Source: Ruminiclostridium sp.
GTDB taxonomy: Bacteria > Bacillota > Clostridia > Oscillospirales > Ruminococcaceae
Direction: 5' to 3'
Length of the DNA stretch: 64,000 nucleotides
Assembly: GCA_017942025.1 (NCBI GenBank)
Contig: JAGAVH010000014.1
Coordinates: 1-64,000 of the forward strand
Each line of letters opens with the position of its first letter. Position 1 is the first letter of the stretch. Positions 47,705 to 56,583 of the stretch are shown in pieces. Below the pieces are notes generated by a model that was given only the letters and a program-made list of their open reading frames with translations, was not told where the DNA came from and ran no database searches. The translations under genes and the position numbers were made by a program.

Positions 47705-48195
47705 TAAATTACTCCTTGTGCTTTATTCCGCTGTCAGACGCGGTATTGCTTATATACTTCCGTTATTTATTGTACCATTTAAATTGTGATAAAACAACTA
47801 AAATAGATGTATTTTAATATTTTCGTTAATTTTGTACAATTATACATATAATATTATTCTCTTTGTAGTTGCTTTTTCAGAGCAAAAACGCCGTGAAAAC
47901 CTTTACACAAAGGGATTTATGAAATCAGTATAATATTTTCAGTTCTCTGCCTCAACTCGGATGTAATATTATTACAGTTAATATTAACAATGTAAAATAA
48001 TAATATTAACTATAGCCTTTTTTGTGCTCCGATTCATCCCCCATTCGTCAGCATCCGACTCAATTCGACAGCAAAGGATAAGGGTGAGCTATTTTCTTCT
48101 TATTTCTATTGACAACGCCATTTTTATGTATTATAATATGTAAAGCAGAAACGGGAAGCGTCGAAATCAGAGACGCTTTGAAAGGAAATGAGATA
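47705..48195. promoter_or_regulatory. Intergenic region between pfp and leuS: two divergent promoters and AT palindromes
   Basis: Minus-strand pfp promoter TTGTTT (47792-47797), 17 bp, TACAAT (47769-47774). Two perfect AT palindromes, GTAATATTATTAC (47963-47975) and GTTAATATTAAC (47977-47988), lie between the promoters. The plus-strand leuS promoter is at 48109-48137. No open frame with a ribosome site is visible. The leuS leader is too short for a T-box. Confidence 0.55.
48109..48137 (+). promoter_or_regulatory. Promoter of leuS
   Basis: TTGACA (48109-48114), 17 bp, TATAAT (48132-48137): perfect consensus. The leader then has a 7-bp hairpin AAGCGTC/GACGCTT (48156-48162, 48172-48178) ending three bases before the SD. 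Confidence 0.85.
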
Positions 48196-50601
48196 ATGGA
48201 AGATAAAAAATATGATTTTGCCGCCATAGAACAGAAATGGCAGAAATACTGGGACGACCACAAAACCTTTGAGGCAAAGAACAACAGCGACAAGGAAAAG
48301 TTCTATGCACTTGTAGAATTCCCCTATCCCTCCGGCTCCGGCATGCACGTAGGTCATATCAAGGCTTATTCGGGTCTTGAGGTAGTAAGCCGCAAGAGAA
48401 GACTTCAGGGATACAATGTATTATTCCCTATAGGTTTTGACGCTTACGGTCTGCCCACAGAAAACACAGCAATCAAGACAGGTGTTCACCCCAGACAGGT
48501 AACCGATAATAATATAGTAAAGTTCACAAGTCAGTTAAAGAGAGTAGGCTTTTCCTTCGACTGGTCAAGAGTAATAGACACTACAGAAGAAGAATACTAC
48601 AAGTGGACACAGTGGATATTCTTAAAGATGTTCGAAAACGGACTTGCTTTCAGAGATACAACACTTGTAAACTACTGCCCCAGCTGTAAAGTAGTTCTTT
48701 CAAACGAGGACTCCCAGGGTGGTAAGTGCGACGTATGCCACAGCGATATCGTACAGAAGACCAAGGAAGTATGGTACCTGCGTATTACAGAATATGCAGA
48801 CAAGCTTCTGCAGGGACTTGAAACAGTTGACTATCTGCCCAATGTAAAGCTCCAGCAGGAAAACTGGATAGGCAAGTCAACAGGCGCTTTCGTAAACTTC
48901 ACTATCAAGGAATTTGACGAAAAGCTCCGTATCTACACCACAAGACCTGATACTCTCTACGGTGTAACCTTTATGGTAATCGCTCCCGAGCATCCCATAA
49001 TCGAAAAGTACAGAGATAAGATTTCCAACATAGAGGCTCTTGACGCATACAAGACAGAATGCAGTAAGAAGAGCGAATTTGAAAGAACACAGCTTGTAAA
49101 GGATAAGACGGGCGTAAAGATCGAAGGTCTTACAGCCATCAACCCCCTTACAAAGAAGGAGATTCCCGTTTATATCTCCGACTACGTAATGATGGGCTAC
49201 GGCACAGGCGCTATTATGGCAGTACCTGCACACGACAGCCGTGACTATGACTTTGCAAAGAAGTTCGGTATTGATATAATCGAAGTAATCAAGGGCGGAG
49301 ATATTTCAAAGGAAGCCTACACAGGCGACGGCGAAATGGTAAACTCCGACGTTCTCAACGGAATCACCAACAAGAAGGACGCTATCGAAAAGGTGCTTAC
49401 AGTACTTGCTGAGATGGGCGTTGGTGAAAAGGGCGTACAGTACAAGATGAAGGACTGGGCATTCAACCGCCAGAGATACTGGGGCGAGCCTATTCCTATC
49501 GTACATTGTCCCGATTGCGGTATGGTGGCTGTTCCCTATGAGGAGTTACCTTTAAGACTTCCTCCCGTTGACAACTTCCAGCCTGGTCAGGACGGCGAAA
49601 GCCCTCTTGCAAAGATTGATTCCTACGTAAACTGCAAGTGTCCCAAGTGCGGCAAGGACGCAAAGCGCGAAACCGATACAATGCCTCAGTGGGCAGGCTC
49701 AAGCTGGTACTTCCTCCGCTACTGCGATCCCAACAACACAGAAGCCTTTGCTTCAAAGGAGGCGCTGGAATACTGGATGCCCGTTGACTGGTACAACGGC
49801 GGTATGGAGCACGTTACAAGACATATGATCTATTCACGCTTCTGGCATAAGTTCCTTTATGACTTAGGCGTAGTAAATACAAGCGAGCCTTATGCAAAGC
49901 GTACTGCTCAGGGACTTATCTTAGGTCCTGACGGCGAAAAGATGAGTAAGTCAAGAGGCAACGTAGTAGACCCTAACGATATAGTTGATCTCTACGGTGC
50001 AGACGTACTGAGAGTATATGTTCTGTTTATGGGCGACTATGAGCAGGCGGCTCCCTGGAACGAAAGCAGTATGAAGGGCTGTAAGAGATTCCTCGACAGA
50101 GTATGGGCATTACAGAACATACTCACAGACGGCGACGAATTCTCTCCCGAGCTTCAGACTCTTATGCATAAGACAATAAAGAAGGTCAGCGAGGATATTG
50201 AACAGATGAAGTTCAATACAGCAATCGCGGCTATGATGGCGCTTATCAACGAAATAACTTCACTCGGTCGAATCAACAGGGCTGAAATGAAGGCATTTCT
50301 TACTATACTGAACCCCTTTGCTCCCCACATCACAGAAGAGATGTACAACTCTCTCGGCTTCGGTATCTTAAACGAATCCCAGTGGTGCAGTTATGATGAA
50401 GCCCTTTGTGTGGACGCAACTGTGGAAATAGTAGTTCAGCTCTGCGGTAAGATAAAGGCAAGAATCAACGTTCCCGCAAACGCTGACAAGGACGAGCTTT
50501 TAAGGCTCGCCAAAGAGGCAATGGCACAGGCTCTCGAAGGAAAGACAATCCGCAAGGAAATAGTTGTTCCCGGCAAGCTTGTAAATATCGTTGCCAACTA
50601 A
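48196..50601 (+). CDS. leuS: Leucyl-tRNA synthetase
   Basis: Charges tRNA-Leu. An 801-residue class I synthetase with HIGH-type motif HVGH in YPSGSGMHVGHIKA, an editing domain (about 220-410; TTRPDTLYG), zinc-binding CPxC pairs (CPSCK, CDVCHS; CPDCG, CPKCG) and KMSKS in GEKMSKSRGN. The start is ATG 48196 with AAAGGA 8 bases before; in-frame codons further upstream lie inside the promoter and leader and cannot be translated. It is terminated by a strong hairpin. The second CPxC pair after the editing domain is usual in bacterial LeuRS. Confidence 0.97.
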   Translation: MEDKKYDFAAIEQKWQKYWDDHKTFEAKNNSDKEKFYALVEFPYPSGSGMHVGHIKAYSGLEVVSRKRRLQGYNVLFPIGFDAYGLPTENTAIKTGVHPRQVTDNNIVKFTSQLKRVGFSFDWSRVIDTTEEEYYKWTQWIFLKMFENGLAFRDTTLVNYCPSCKVVLSNEDSQGGKCDVCHSDIVQKTKEVWYLRITEYADKLLQGLETVDYLPNVKLQQENWIGKSTGAFVNFTIKEFDEKLRIYTTRPDTLYGVTFMVIAPEHPIIEKYRDKISNIEALDAYKTECSKKSEFERTQLVKDKTGVKIEGLTAINPLTKKEIPVYISDYVMMGYGTGAIMAVPAHDSRDYDFAKKFGIDIIEVIKGGDISKEAYTGDGEMVNSDVLNGITNKKDAIEKVLTVLAEMGVGEKGVQYKMKDWAFNRQRYWGEPIPIVHCPDCGMVAVPYEELPLRLPPVDNFQPGQDGESPLAKIDSYVNCKCPKCGKDAKRETDTMPQWAGSSWYFLRYCDPNNTEAFASKEALEYWMPVDWYNGGMEHVTRHMIYSRFWHKFLYDLGVVNTSEPYAKRTAQGLILGPDGEKMSKSRGNVVDPNDIVDLYGADVLRVYVLFMGDYEQAAPWNESSMKGCKRFLDRVWALQNILTDGDEFSPELQTLMHKTIKKVSEDIEQMKFNTAIAAMMALINEITSLGRINRAEMKAFLTILNPFAPHITEEMYNSLGFGILNESQWCSYDEALCVDATVEIVVQLCGKIKARINVPANADKDELLRLAKEAMAQALEGKTIRKEIVVPGKLVNIVAN

Positions 50602-50649
50602 TTTATGGCTTGATTTGGAGTGACGTCCAAATTTAGTTTTACTGCATTG

Positions 50650-50687
50650 GTGCTCCCCCTGCTGAAAGGCAGAGGGAGCACTTTTTT
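50650..50687 (+). terminator. Terminator of leuS
   Basis: GTGCTCCC (50650-50657) pairs with GGGAGCAC (50674-50681), with additional pairs inside, followed by six T. Confidence 0.92.
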
Positions 50688-50716
50688 GTAAATTAACTGA
50701 AATTTTTATGAATTTA

Positions 50717-50745
50717 TTGACTACTGCGCCATTTTAGGGTACAAT
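50717..50745 (+). promoter_or_regulatory. Promoter of the sigma-factor operon
   Basis: TTGACT (50717-50722), 17 bp, TACAAT (50740-50745). A leader of about 130 bases follows, containing a small CCTAC/GTAGG hairpin before the ribosome site. Confidence 0.7.
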
Positions 50746-50879
50746 AGAAAGAGTGTAAGCGAATAGTAAAAATACACAAATTTTTTGTTACAAATTCTAC
50801 ATTGCTTTTTGAAACTTTTAAGCAGAATCTCCCTACTACAAATGTAGGTGACAAAGTGAGGTGAGCCAAAGGGCACAGC

Positions 50880-51425
50880 ATGAGTCACAAAAATGACATA
50901 ACGGCATATTTTGACAAGGTTTACGATGATACCATAAAATCAGTAACCCGATTTATTGTCAGCAAATGCAGTAATTTTGAGGACGCCGAGGATATGGTGC
51001 AGAGCGTCTATACAAGATTTTATCAGCGCATATCACAGAAGGGCTATGAGGATATCGAAAGCCCCGAGGCTTTTCTTATAAACATAGCCAAGTTTGAATG
51101 CAAAACATATTTTTCAGTAAAGAAAAAGAACGACAAGGTATCCTCTTTTGCGGATTATTCCGAGGAGGAAATGGTAAATATAGAAGCAGAGATGTCAAAG
51201 CCTCAGAAATCCTTAGAGGATATTATGTGCAACAAGCTTATGGCAAAGAAAATCTTTGACGATATCGTAAAGACTGATGAAATGACAGGTCAGATATTCT
51301 ACCTGCACTTTGTCTGCGATATGAAGCTTGAAGATGTGGCGACAGCTCTGGATGTCAACCTATCCACCGTCAAGAACAAGCTCTACCGTACTATCGAACG
51401 GCTGAGAAAGAAATACAGACTTTAA
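50880..51425 (+). CDS. RNA polymerase sigma factor, ECF-like
   Basis: A 181-residue sigma factor with only the core regions: region 2 (about 10-85; FEDAEDMVQSVYTRFYQRI matches the DAEDxxQ element) and region 4 (about 125-178; VATALDVNLSTVKNKLYRTIERLRKKY, a helix-turn-helix). No region 3 or 1.1 is present, as in ECF sigma factors. The ATG has AAAGGG 6 bases before it. It is followed after 22 bp by a one-helix membrane protein that is probably its regulator, giving a trans-membrane signalling pair. Confidence 0.9.
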   Translation: MSHKNDITAYFDKVYDDTIKSVTRFIVSKCSNFEDAEDMVQSVYTRFYQRISQKGYEDIESPEAFLINIAKFECKTYFSVKKKNDKVSSFADYSEEEMVNIEAEMSKPQKSLEDIMCNKLMAKKIFDDIVKTDEMTGQIFYLHFVCDMKLEDVATALDVNLSTVKNKLYRTIERLRKKYRL

Positions 51426-51447
51426 TCTTACGAAAGGAGGCTTTATT

Positions 51448-52386
51448 TTGAACGAAAAAGAATTTTACAGACAGCTTATGAGCGAATATTCCTTTGACCA
51501 CGAAAAAATCAAAAAAGCCGCTATGGGTAAGATTATCGGGTCTGAAAAGAAGAAATCGCCGATGAAATGGATAGCCAGCGGCTGTGCGGCTGCTGTAGTT
51601 GCCGTTACGGTCGGTACAGTCGGCATTATTGCCGCAACATCAGGCGGAAACCCTGTGACAGTCACCCCGACAAATTCAATATCCGTCGAGGACCGCTTCA
51701 AGCTCGCCTTAGAGGCATACGAAACCGCAGATCAGAATACCGAAGAGGTATTTTTATACGTAACCTTTATGAAGAAGGAAACTCCCACCGATATGCAGGA
51801 TATTCTTGCCCGTGCAGACGGTACCGGTGAAATAAAGGTAATCGAAGTATATACCGATGATAACACCTCCGTCAGCGGAAGCGCCAACATCAAGGAGCTT
51901 TTCAATGCAGATGAGGAAAATATCGTAGCAGTAAAGATTCTGTGTCCCGGAAACTTTATAAAAAGACTTTCAAGGGACAGGGATGTATATCTTGTAGAAA
52001 CACAAGCCGCCTTCAAGGACAGCAGCTTCAGCGCTATAGATACTAACGTAAGCGCTCCCGAGATGCCTGAAACAAGCGTCAGCACAACAGAAAGCTCCGC
52101 TCCCGAGGACACTCCCTCATCTTCATCGGAGCAGACCTCTCTGCCGCCGGTTATCGGCGATACCACTCCCGAAAAGGAAGAGCAGGCGCAGACCTCTGTT
52201 ACCACACCTCAGACCGAGGCGCCCGCACCCGAAACAGAGAGCTCATCTGTACCCGAGAGCACACCCAATGCAGAGAGCACAGCTGAAACAACAGCATCTC
52301 CCGAAAGCATACCCGAAACAACAATCGTAACGGAAAATGCGGCTGAAACGACAGCTACACCCGATACAGAAAGCACAACAATATAA
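51448..52386 (+). CDS. Single-pass membrane protein, probable anti-sigma partner
   Basis: A 312-residue protein starting with TTG behind AAAGGAGG. Layout: a short cytoplasmic part (1-39), one membrane helix (about 40-64), a small external domain (about 75-200) and a Ser/Thr/Pro/Glu tail (about 205-312) with many PET and TTESS units. The order sigma gene then membrane protein is that of sigma/anti-sigma operons. The cytoplasmic part is shorter than a typical anti-sigma domain, so function as an anti-sigma is inferred from context. RsgI-like sensors of cellulolytic Clostridia carry a carbohydrate-binding module at the end; here only the linker is present. Confidence 0.7.
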   Translation: MNEKEFYRQLMSEYSFDHEKIKKAAMGKIIGSEKKKSPMKWIASGCAAAVVAVTVGTVGIIAATSGGNPVTVTPTNSISVEDRFKLALEAYETADQNTEEVFLYVTFMKKETPTDMQDILARADGTGEIKVIEVYTDDNTSVSGSANIKELFNADEENIVAVKILCPGNFIKRLSRDRDVYLVETQAAFKDSSFSAIDTNVSAPEMPETSVSTTESSAPEDTPSSSSEQTSLPPVIGDTTPEKEEQAQTSVTTPQTEAPAPETESSSVPESTPNAESTAETTASPESIPETTIVTENAAETTATPDTESTTI

Positions 52387-52430
52387 AAACTCCTGCGATT
52401 CAGTCGGGTAGTCTTATAGAAATATCAGAA

Positions 52431-52470
52431 AGCCACTTTTGATTTTGATGTCAGAAGTGGCTTTGCGTTT
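52431..52470 (+). terminator. Terminator of the sigma-factor operon
   Basis: AGCCACTT (52431-52438) and AAGTGGCT (52455-52462) with partial pairing inside, followed by TTGCGTTT. Confidence 0.7.
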
Positions 52471-52544
52471 GCCTATGGAATTGACTTTGTTAAGAAGCTT
52501 TGTTATAATCAGTTTAATGAAAAAAATTTACGGAGAAATTGCAA

Positions 52545-53132
52545 ATGAATAAGTTTAAGAATAAAATCCCGGCTATCGCAGGAATATTGTTTCTTTTAGT
52601 CAATGTCATGGCTGTATTATCCGCTTGGATAACAGATACTCACCGATACGACCTCGGAATTTCATTTTCAGCTTATGTCGGATTGAACCGTCCGATTTCT
52701 GTCGTATGGTTTGTCTGTGCTGTTATCATTATCACAATGCTTACCTATTACATAGCAAAAACAAAAATTATTCTGATTAAAAAAATAGTTTATGCGGTTG
52801 TATTGCTTTGCATACTGGGAACTGCCCTTTTCCCTTATAACCATTTCAGTCAGGCACCAACTGCTATAACTATCAATCTTCATAACGATTTTGCAATAGG
52901 ACTGATGCTTGTGACTACAGTTTCTTTTATTCTTTCAGCTATATTTTCAAAAACCCGGAAACAGCGCATAGCTTCATTGCTGTCTATATTATATGCAGTG
53001 GCATTTATAGTGCTTTACTTTGCAAGATTCAAGCCGCTGTTTCAGACATTCTTCATTTGGGAAAATGTTTTTATTCTGCTACTTTTATTGGAAATGCAAT
53101 CCGAACAATATTCAGCAATCAAGGCTGAGTAA
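52545..53132 (+). CDS. Six-helix membrane protein, DUF998-like
   Basis: A 195-residue membrane protein with about six predicted helices and few charged loops. FPYN and NLHNDFAIG in the middle resemble the FP...H segment of DUF998-type proteins, which is a weak match. I start at ATG 52545, 9 bases after GGAG; a TTG six bases earlier is in frame but less well placed. It stands between the sigma operon terminator and a convergent gene. Its base composition (more A/T, codons such as TTT and ATT) differs slightly from that of its neighbours, which may point to separate acquisition. The function is unknown. Confidence 0.65.
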   Translation: MNKFKNKIPAIAGILFLLVNVMAVLSAWITDTHRYDLGISFSAYVGLNRPISVVWFVCAVIIITMLTYYIAKTKIILIKKIVYAVVLLCILGTALFPYNHFSQAPTAITINLHNDFAIGLMLVTTVSFILSAIFSKTRKQRIASLLSILYAVAFIVLYFARFKPLFQTFFIWENVFILLLLLEMQSEQYSAIKAE

Positions 53133-53164
53133 TTGATGAGCTTCAATTTATGAGAGGTATAAAA

Positions 53165-53195
53165 TATCCGGGGAAGAAATGGATTCTTCTCCGGA
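53165..53195. terminator. Bidirectional terminator
   Basis: 13-bp stem (53165-53177 with 53183-53195, one wobble) between two converging genes; T-rich or A-rich on both sides. Confidence 0.75.
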
Positions 53196-53241
53196 TTTAC
53201 TTCTTTATAGCCGCCATATTTTCGCAGAAGGCTTCTTTATA

Positions 53242-53565
53242 TCAGAACTTGTCTGCAAAATATGCTATTACCGACATTTCCTGCCCGGTAGTCTTATCAA
53301 ATCCCTTTACGGTAATACCCGACAGATTCATAAGCTCCGCTACTCTCACTTCGTCAAGGTCACAGCGCATTACATCCTTACCCTGACAAACGAGAACGAA
53401 ATCCCCGTCCATTATATTGACCGCTCCGTTTTCACCCAGTCTTATCTCCTTATAGGTTTCGCTGTCACGCATGGTTACATATTTAAGCGGTCTTTTATCA
53501 AGGGCAATTTTTGCCTTCAGGGGCATTGTATCCTTCTGTTTATTTTTCTTCTTTGAAAACAACAT
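53242..53565 (-). CDS. Small protein of unknown function
   Basis: A 107-residue basic-then-acidic protein. The N-terminus is rich in lysine (MLFSKKKNKQKD), and the rest looks like a small beta-rich domain (YVTMRDSETYKEIRLGENG, GDFVLVCQGKDVMRC). I start at ATG 53563-53565, where GAGGTGA lies 8 bases upstream; the longer frame would include the promoter leader. A good promoter precedes it. I recognise no family. Confidence 0.7.
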   Translation of the reverse strand: MLFSKKKNKQKDTMPLKAKIALDKRPLKYVTMRDSETYKEIRLGENGAVNIMDGDFVLVCQGKDVMRCDLDEVRVAELMNLSGITVKGFDKTTGQEMSVIAYFADKF

Positions 53566-53599
53566 AGTGTGTGTCACCTCTTGCAATATTGTTATATAT

Positions 53600-53628
53600 A
53601 GTATAATATCAAAATTGCCGTTTGTCAA
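53600..53628 (-). promoter_or_regulatory. Promoter of the small unknown gene
   Basis: Minus strand TTGACA (53623-53628), 17 bp, TATACT (53600-53605). Confidence 0.7.
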
Positions 53629-53728
53629 CTTGCACAAAGCAAAAGTGACCTCTGTCGGACTTTATTATATAAAATCACATCGTTTTTCGGTGCAAGGTTA
53701 CAATATTATTACAAATTGCTTAAAACCG

Positions 53729-53757
53729 TTGACAATGGTAATTTTTTAGGTTATTAT
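53729..53757 (+). promoter_or_regulatory. Promoter of the pseudokinase gene
   Basis: TTGACA (53729-53734), 17 bp, TATTAT (53752-53757), about 68 bp before the ATG. Confidence 0.6.
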
Positions 53758-53824
53758 ATAATAGTCGAAAAATAGCTGAATTAAGATAAATAATCAGATA
53801 CAGATAAAAAGAAAGGATGTCATC

Positions 53825-55615
53825 ATGGCACAGATAAATAAGCTTTGTCTTGGCTGTATGTGTGAAAAAACCTCAGACGGCGCCTGCGAGCAGTGCGGCT
53901 ACAGAGAAGATACACCATATCTCCCCTCTTACCTTGCTCCCGGTACTGTACTGAATGACAGATACATCACAGGAAAGCTTTTAAGCTATAACGGAGAGGG
54001 TGCTACCTATATCGGTTATGACAAGGCAACCGACACAAAGGTAACTATCAAGGAATATATGCCTGATACTCTCTGCAGCAGAAAAAAGGGCGACCCCAAC
54101 ATTATAGTAGAGCAGAACCAGATGCCTCTCTACAAAACATATATGTCAGAATTCATAGAGCTGAACAAGGCACTTATGAAGGCACGTACCCTGACGCATA
54201 TCCAGACTGTACTGGATATCTTCCCCGAAAACAATACCGCATATGTTATTTTTGAGTATGTAAACGGAATTTCATTAAAGAGCTATCTTTCCAACTGCTC
54301 CGGCGAGCTTTCCTGGGACAGGGTAAAGGAGCTGTTTCCTCCCATACTGACAACACTCGGTCTTGTTCACAATGCAGGAATCATCCACAGAGGTATCAGC
54401 CCTCAGACTATTCTTGTAACAGAAAAGAACGAATTAAAGCTCATTGACTTTCAGATAAGCGCAGGCAGAACCAATAATTCGGAAATCGCCTGCGAAATGT
54501 ATAACGGCTTTGCCGCTCCCGAGCAGTATTCCTCCGCCGAATGGCAGGGTGCATGGACTGACGTCTACGGCATTGCGGCGGTACTGTACAGAGCGCTGAC
54601 AGGCTGTGCTCCCGTTGAAGCTATATCAAGAATGGGCAACGACACCTGCGCAGAGCCTATGGCAATAAACAGAAATGTACCCAGTCATGTTTCCAAGGTT
54701 ATAATGAACGGCCTCAAGCTCAACACAGAGGCTCGTATAAGATCAATAAACGAGCTTGTTGTAAAGCTTTTTGAACAGCCTAAATTCAACACAGCGGAAA
54801 GAGATGCAATAAAGCCTGCCGCTGCAGCTACAAAACACGTAGAAACAAGCTACGAAAGACTCGCTTCAGACCCCAAAAGAGAAAAGAAAAAAGAGGGAAG
54901 CAACACAACTGCGATTATTATCACTATCATAATCTGCGTTGCTGTAGTAACCGCCTTTTCAATAGCTATAGGCATTTTCGCTTCATCGGATTTCGGTACA
55001 AACTCCTCAGACCCGAACTATTACTCGGTACCCGAAACCTCCGAAACCACTTCCATAGTGATACAGACTCTGCCTCCGCTGACCGAAGAAACATCTTCGG
55101 GCGTAAACAGCGTGGCACCCGATGATACCACCTATGTAGTACCAAACTTTGTAGGCAGAATCTTTACTTCCATCCAGGAAAATCAGAGCTACTCCTTCTT
55201 AAAGATAACAGCAACCTACAAGTTTGACGACAATATGGCGGCAGGACTTGTTATCGAGCAGGATGTCAAGGCTGATACCGAAGTAAAGACAGGTAAAGAA
55301 ATCGAGCTTATTGTCAGCAAGGGCCCCAGCAAGGTTCCTCTGCCCGACTTCAAGGATATGACGCTTGAACAATATACAGGCATTCTTTCTCAGAAGAATA
55401 TCAAGTTTACAACTGTTGCACAGGTTAATAACGATCTCGAACCCAATATGGTAATCAAGTGCAACAAGAAGGTCGGCGACAAGATAAACGTTGAGAAATC
55501 TGAAAAGGTTACAGTATATTATTCTGTTAAGACCGGTGCCTCAAACACAAGCTCAGATACATCCTCCTCAACTTCAGATACAGAAAGCTTTGAAGCCGGA
55601 GAAACCGAAGAATAA
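53825..55615 (+). CDS. Zinc-ribbon protein-kinase-like protein with PASTA domains; probable pseudokinase
   Basis: A 596-residue membrane protein. Residues 8-24 form a zinc ribbon (CLGC, then CEQC). Residues 47-320 have the Ser/Thr kinase fold: GEGATYIG loop and the ATP-contact Lys K76 (VTIKEY). The catalytic loop is HRG (188-190) instead of HRD, and the metal motif DFQ (208-210) instead of DFG, so phosphotransfer is probably lost. APEQY is kept. One membrane helix (about 360-383) is followed by a Thr/Ser linker and two PASTA domains (about 438-502, 503-569), which usually bind peptidoglycan fragments. It has its own promoter. It could act as a scaffold or ligand sensor. Confidence 0.88.
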   Translation: MAQINKLCLGCMCEKTSDGACEQCGYREDTPYLPSYLAPGTVLNDRYITGKLLSYNGEGATYIGYDKATDTKVTIKEYMPDTLCSRKKGDPNIIVEQNQMPLYKTYMSEFIELNKALMKARTLTHIQTVLDIFPENNTAYVIFEYVNGISLKSYLSNCSGELSWDRVKELFPPILTTLGLVHNAGIIHRGISPQTILVTEKNELKLIDFQISAGRTNNSEIACEMYNGFAAPEQYSSAEWQGAWTDVYGIAAVLYRALTGCAPVEAISRMGNDTCAEPMAINRNVPSHVSKVIMNGLKLNTEARIRSINELVVKLFEQPKFNTAERDAIKPAAAATKHVETSYERLASDPKREKKKEGSNTTAIIITIIICVAVVTAFSIAIGIFASSDFGTNSSDPNYYSVPETSETTSIVIQTLPPLTEETSSGVNSVAPDDTTYVVPNFVGRIFTSIQENQSYSFLKITATYKFDDNMAAGLVIEQDVKADTEVKTGKEIELIVSKGPSKVPLPDFKDMTLEQYTGILSQKNIKFTTVAQVNNDLEPNMVIKCNKKVGDKINVEKSEKVTVYYSVKTGASNTSSDTSSSTSDTESFEAGETEE

Positions 55616-55622
55616 ACAAACA

Positions 55623-55735
55623 GGCGTCACGTCGCTTTAATGTGTTTGCTTTAAAGCAGTTATAACCGCCGCAGATAACAACCTTTGCTGTCTGCGGAAA
55701 ACTGCCGTGGCGACATATCTGCGTCGGGACGCCTT
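55623..55735 (+). other. Nested hairpin structure between the pseudokinase and ispD genes
   Basis: Four nested stems share one axis: GGCGTC/GACGCC (55623-55628, 55728-55733), GTCGC/GCGAC (55631-55635, 55710-55714), GCAGTT/AACTGC (55656-55661, 55700-55705) and CCGCAGA/TCTGCGG (55669-55675, 55691-55697). TTTTCG follows. It could be a bulged terminator or a structured RNA in the leader of ispD; it does not match a riboswitch I know. Confidence 0.5.
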
Positions 55736-55755
55736 TTCGTATTTCAGGAGTAATT

Positions 55756-56451
55756 ATGGATTTATTTAAAACCAAAGGACAATACGTGTCCGCAGTTATA
55801 CTGGCAGCAGGCAGCAGCAGTCGTATGGGCGTTGACAAGATCACCGCACAGTTATCAGGACTCCCCGTTATCGCCTACAGTATAAAGGCTATGGCAGAAA
55901 GCAACGCCGACGAAATAATAATAGTAGCGTCAGAGTCTAATTCTGATGTAATAAAAACCATTGCCGATAGTATAAAGACAGATAAACCCACGAAGGTTAT
56001 AACAGGCGGTAAAACAAGGGCAGAATCCGCAATAAACGCCTTTAATGCCATAAACGAAAAATCTGAAATAGTGTCGGTGCACGACGGTGCAAGACCTTTA
56101 GTTTCTCCTCTGATTTGCAACAAGGTTTTTGAAAAGGCGGCAGAATGCGGCGGCGCTATCGCCGCGATATGGGTAAAGGATACTATAAAAAAAGTGGAAA
56201 ACGGCATAATCACAGCCACACCCGAAAGAAAAAATCTTATGCAGGCACAGACTCCGCAGGCATTCACAAGAGAGGTCTACAAAAAGGCGATAGAATATAT
56301 GAAAAGCAATCCTGCCGAAATCACCGACGATGCAAGTGCGGCAGAAATGGCAGGCTGTAGGGTTGCAGTCGTCGAGGGCGATTATCGCAACATAAAGCTG
56401 ACAACGCCCGATGATTTTCTTGTAGCACAGACGCTATTAAAAAACCAATAA
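55756..56451 (+). CDS. ispD: 2-C-methyl-D-erythritol 4-phosphate cytidylyltransferase
   Basis: Third step of the MEP isoprenoid pathway: joins CTP and MEP to CDP-ME. The 231-residue protein has the nucleotide loop ILAAGSSSRMG (15-25) with the following Lys, the HDGARPLV motif and TPQAF, plus TDDASAAE near the end, all family markers. TTCAGGAG precedes the ATG. ispF, another enzyme of the same pathway, lies 2 kb downstream with two unrelated genes between, whereas in many bacteria the two are adjacent or fused. It is followed by its own terminator. Confidence 0.95.
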   Translation: MDLFKTKGQYVSAVILAAGSSSRMGVDKITAQLSGLPVIAYSIKAMAESNADEIIIVASESNSDVIKTIADSIKTDKPTKVITGGKTRAESAINAFNAINEKSEIVSVHDGARPLVSPLICNKVFEKAAECGGAIAAIWVKDTIKKVENGIITATPERKNLMQAQTPQAFTREVYKKAIEYMKSNPAEITDDASAAEMAGCRVAVVEGDYRNIKLTTPDDFLVAQTLLKNQ

Positions 56452-56462
56452 TTCAGTCCGAA

Positions 56463-56494
56463 CCGAAGGCGTATTTACACCTTCGGCTTTTTTT
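56463..56494 (+). terminator. Terminator of ispD
   Basis: CCGAAGGCGTA (56463-56473) with TACACCTTCGG (56476-56486), then seven T. Confidence 0.9.
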
Positions 56495-56504
56495 ATTACT
56501 ATAA

Positions 56505-56533
56505 TTGACATTTAATATTATTTATGCTAAAAT
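56505..56533 (+). promoter_or_regulatory. Promoter of the zinc-ribbon/TPM/ispF unit
   Basis: TTGACA (56505-56510), 17 bp, TAAAAT (56528-56533), about 50 bp before the ATG. Confidence 0.75.
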
Positions 56534-56583
56534 AAAATTAACCGCTTTAGCGCGGTAATAAATTATTTCAGAAAGGGATAATT

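Noticed and set aside
48138..48195. T-box leader for leuS
   Set aside because: The leader from the consensus promoter is only about 50 bases and lacks the T-box sequence; it holds one small hairpin.
50820..50879. Possible riboswitch in the leader of the sigma-factor gene
   Set aside because: It has a small hairpin and GGTGA- and AAAGGG-like words, but the conserved core of c-di-GMP or other known riboswitches is not present.
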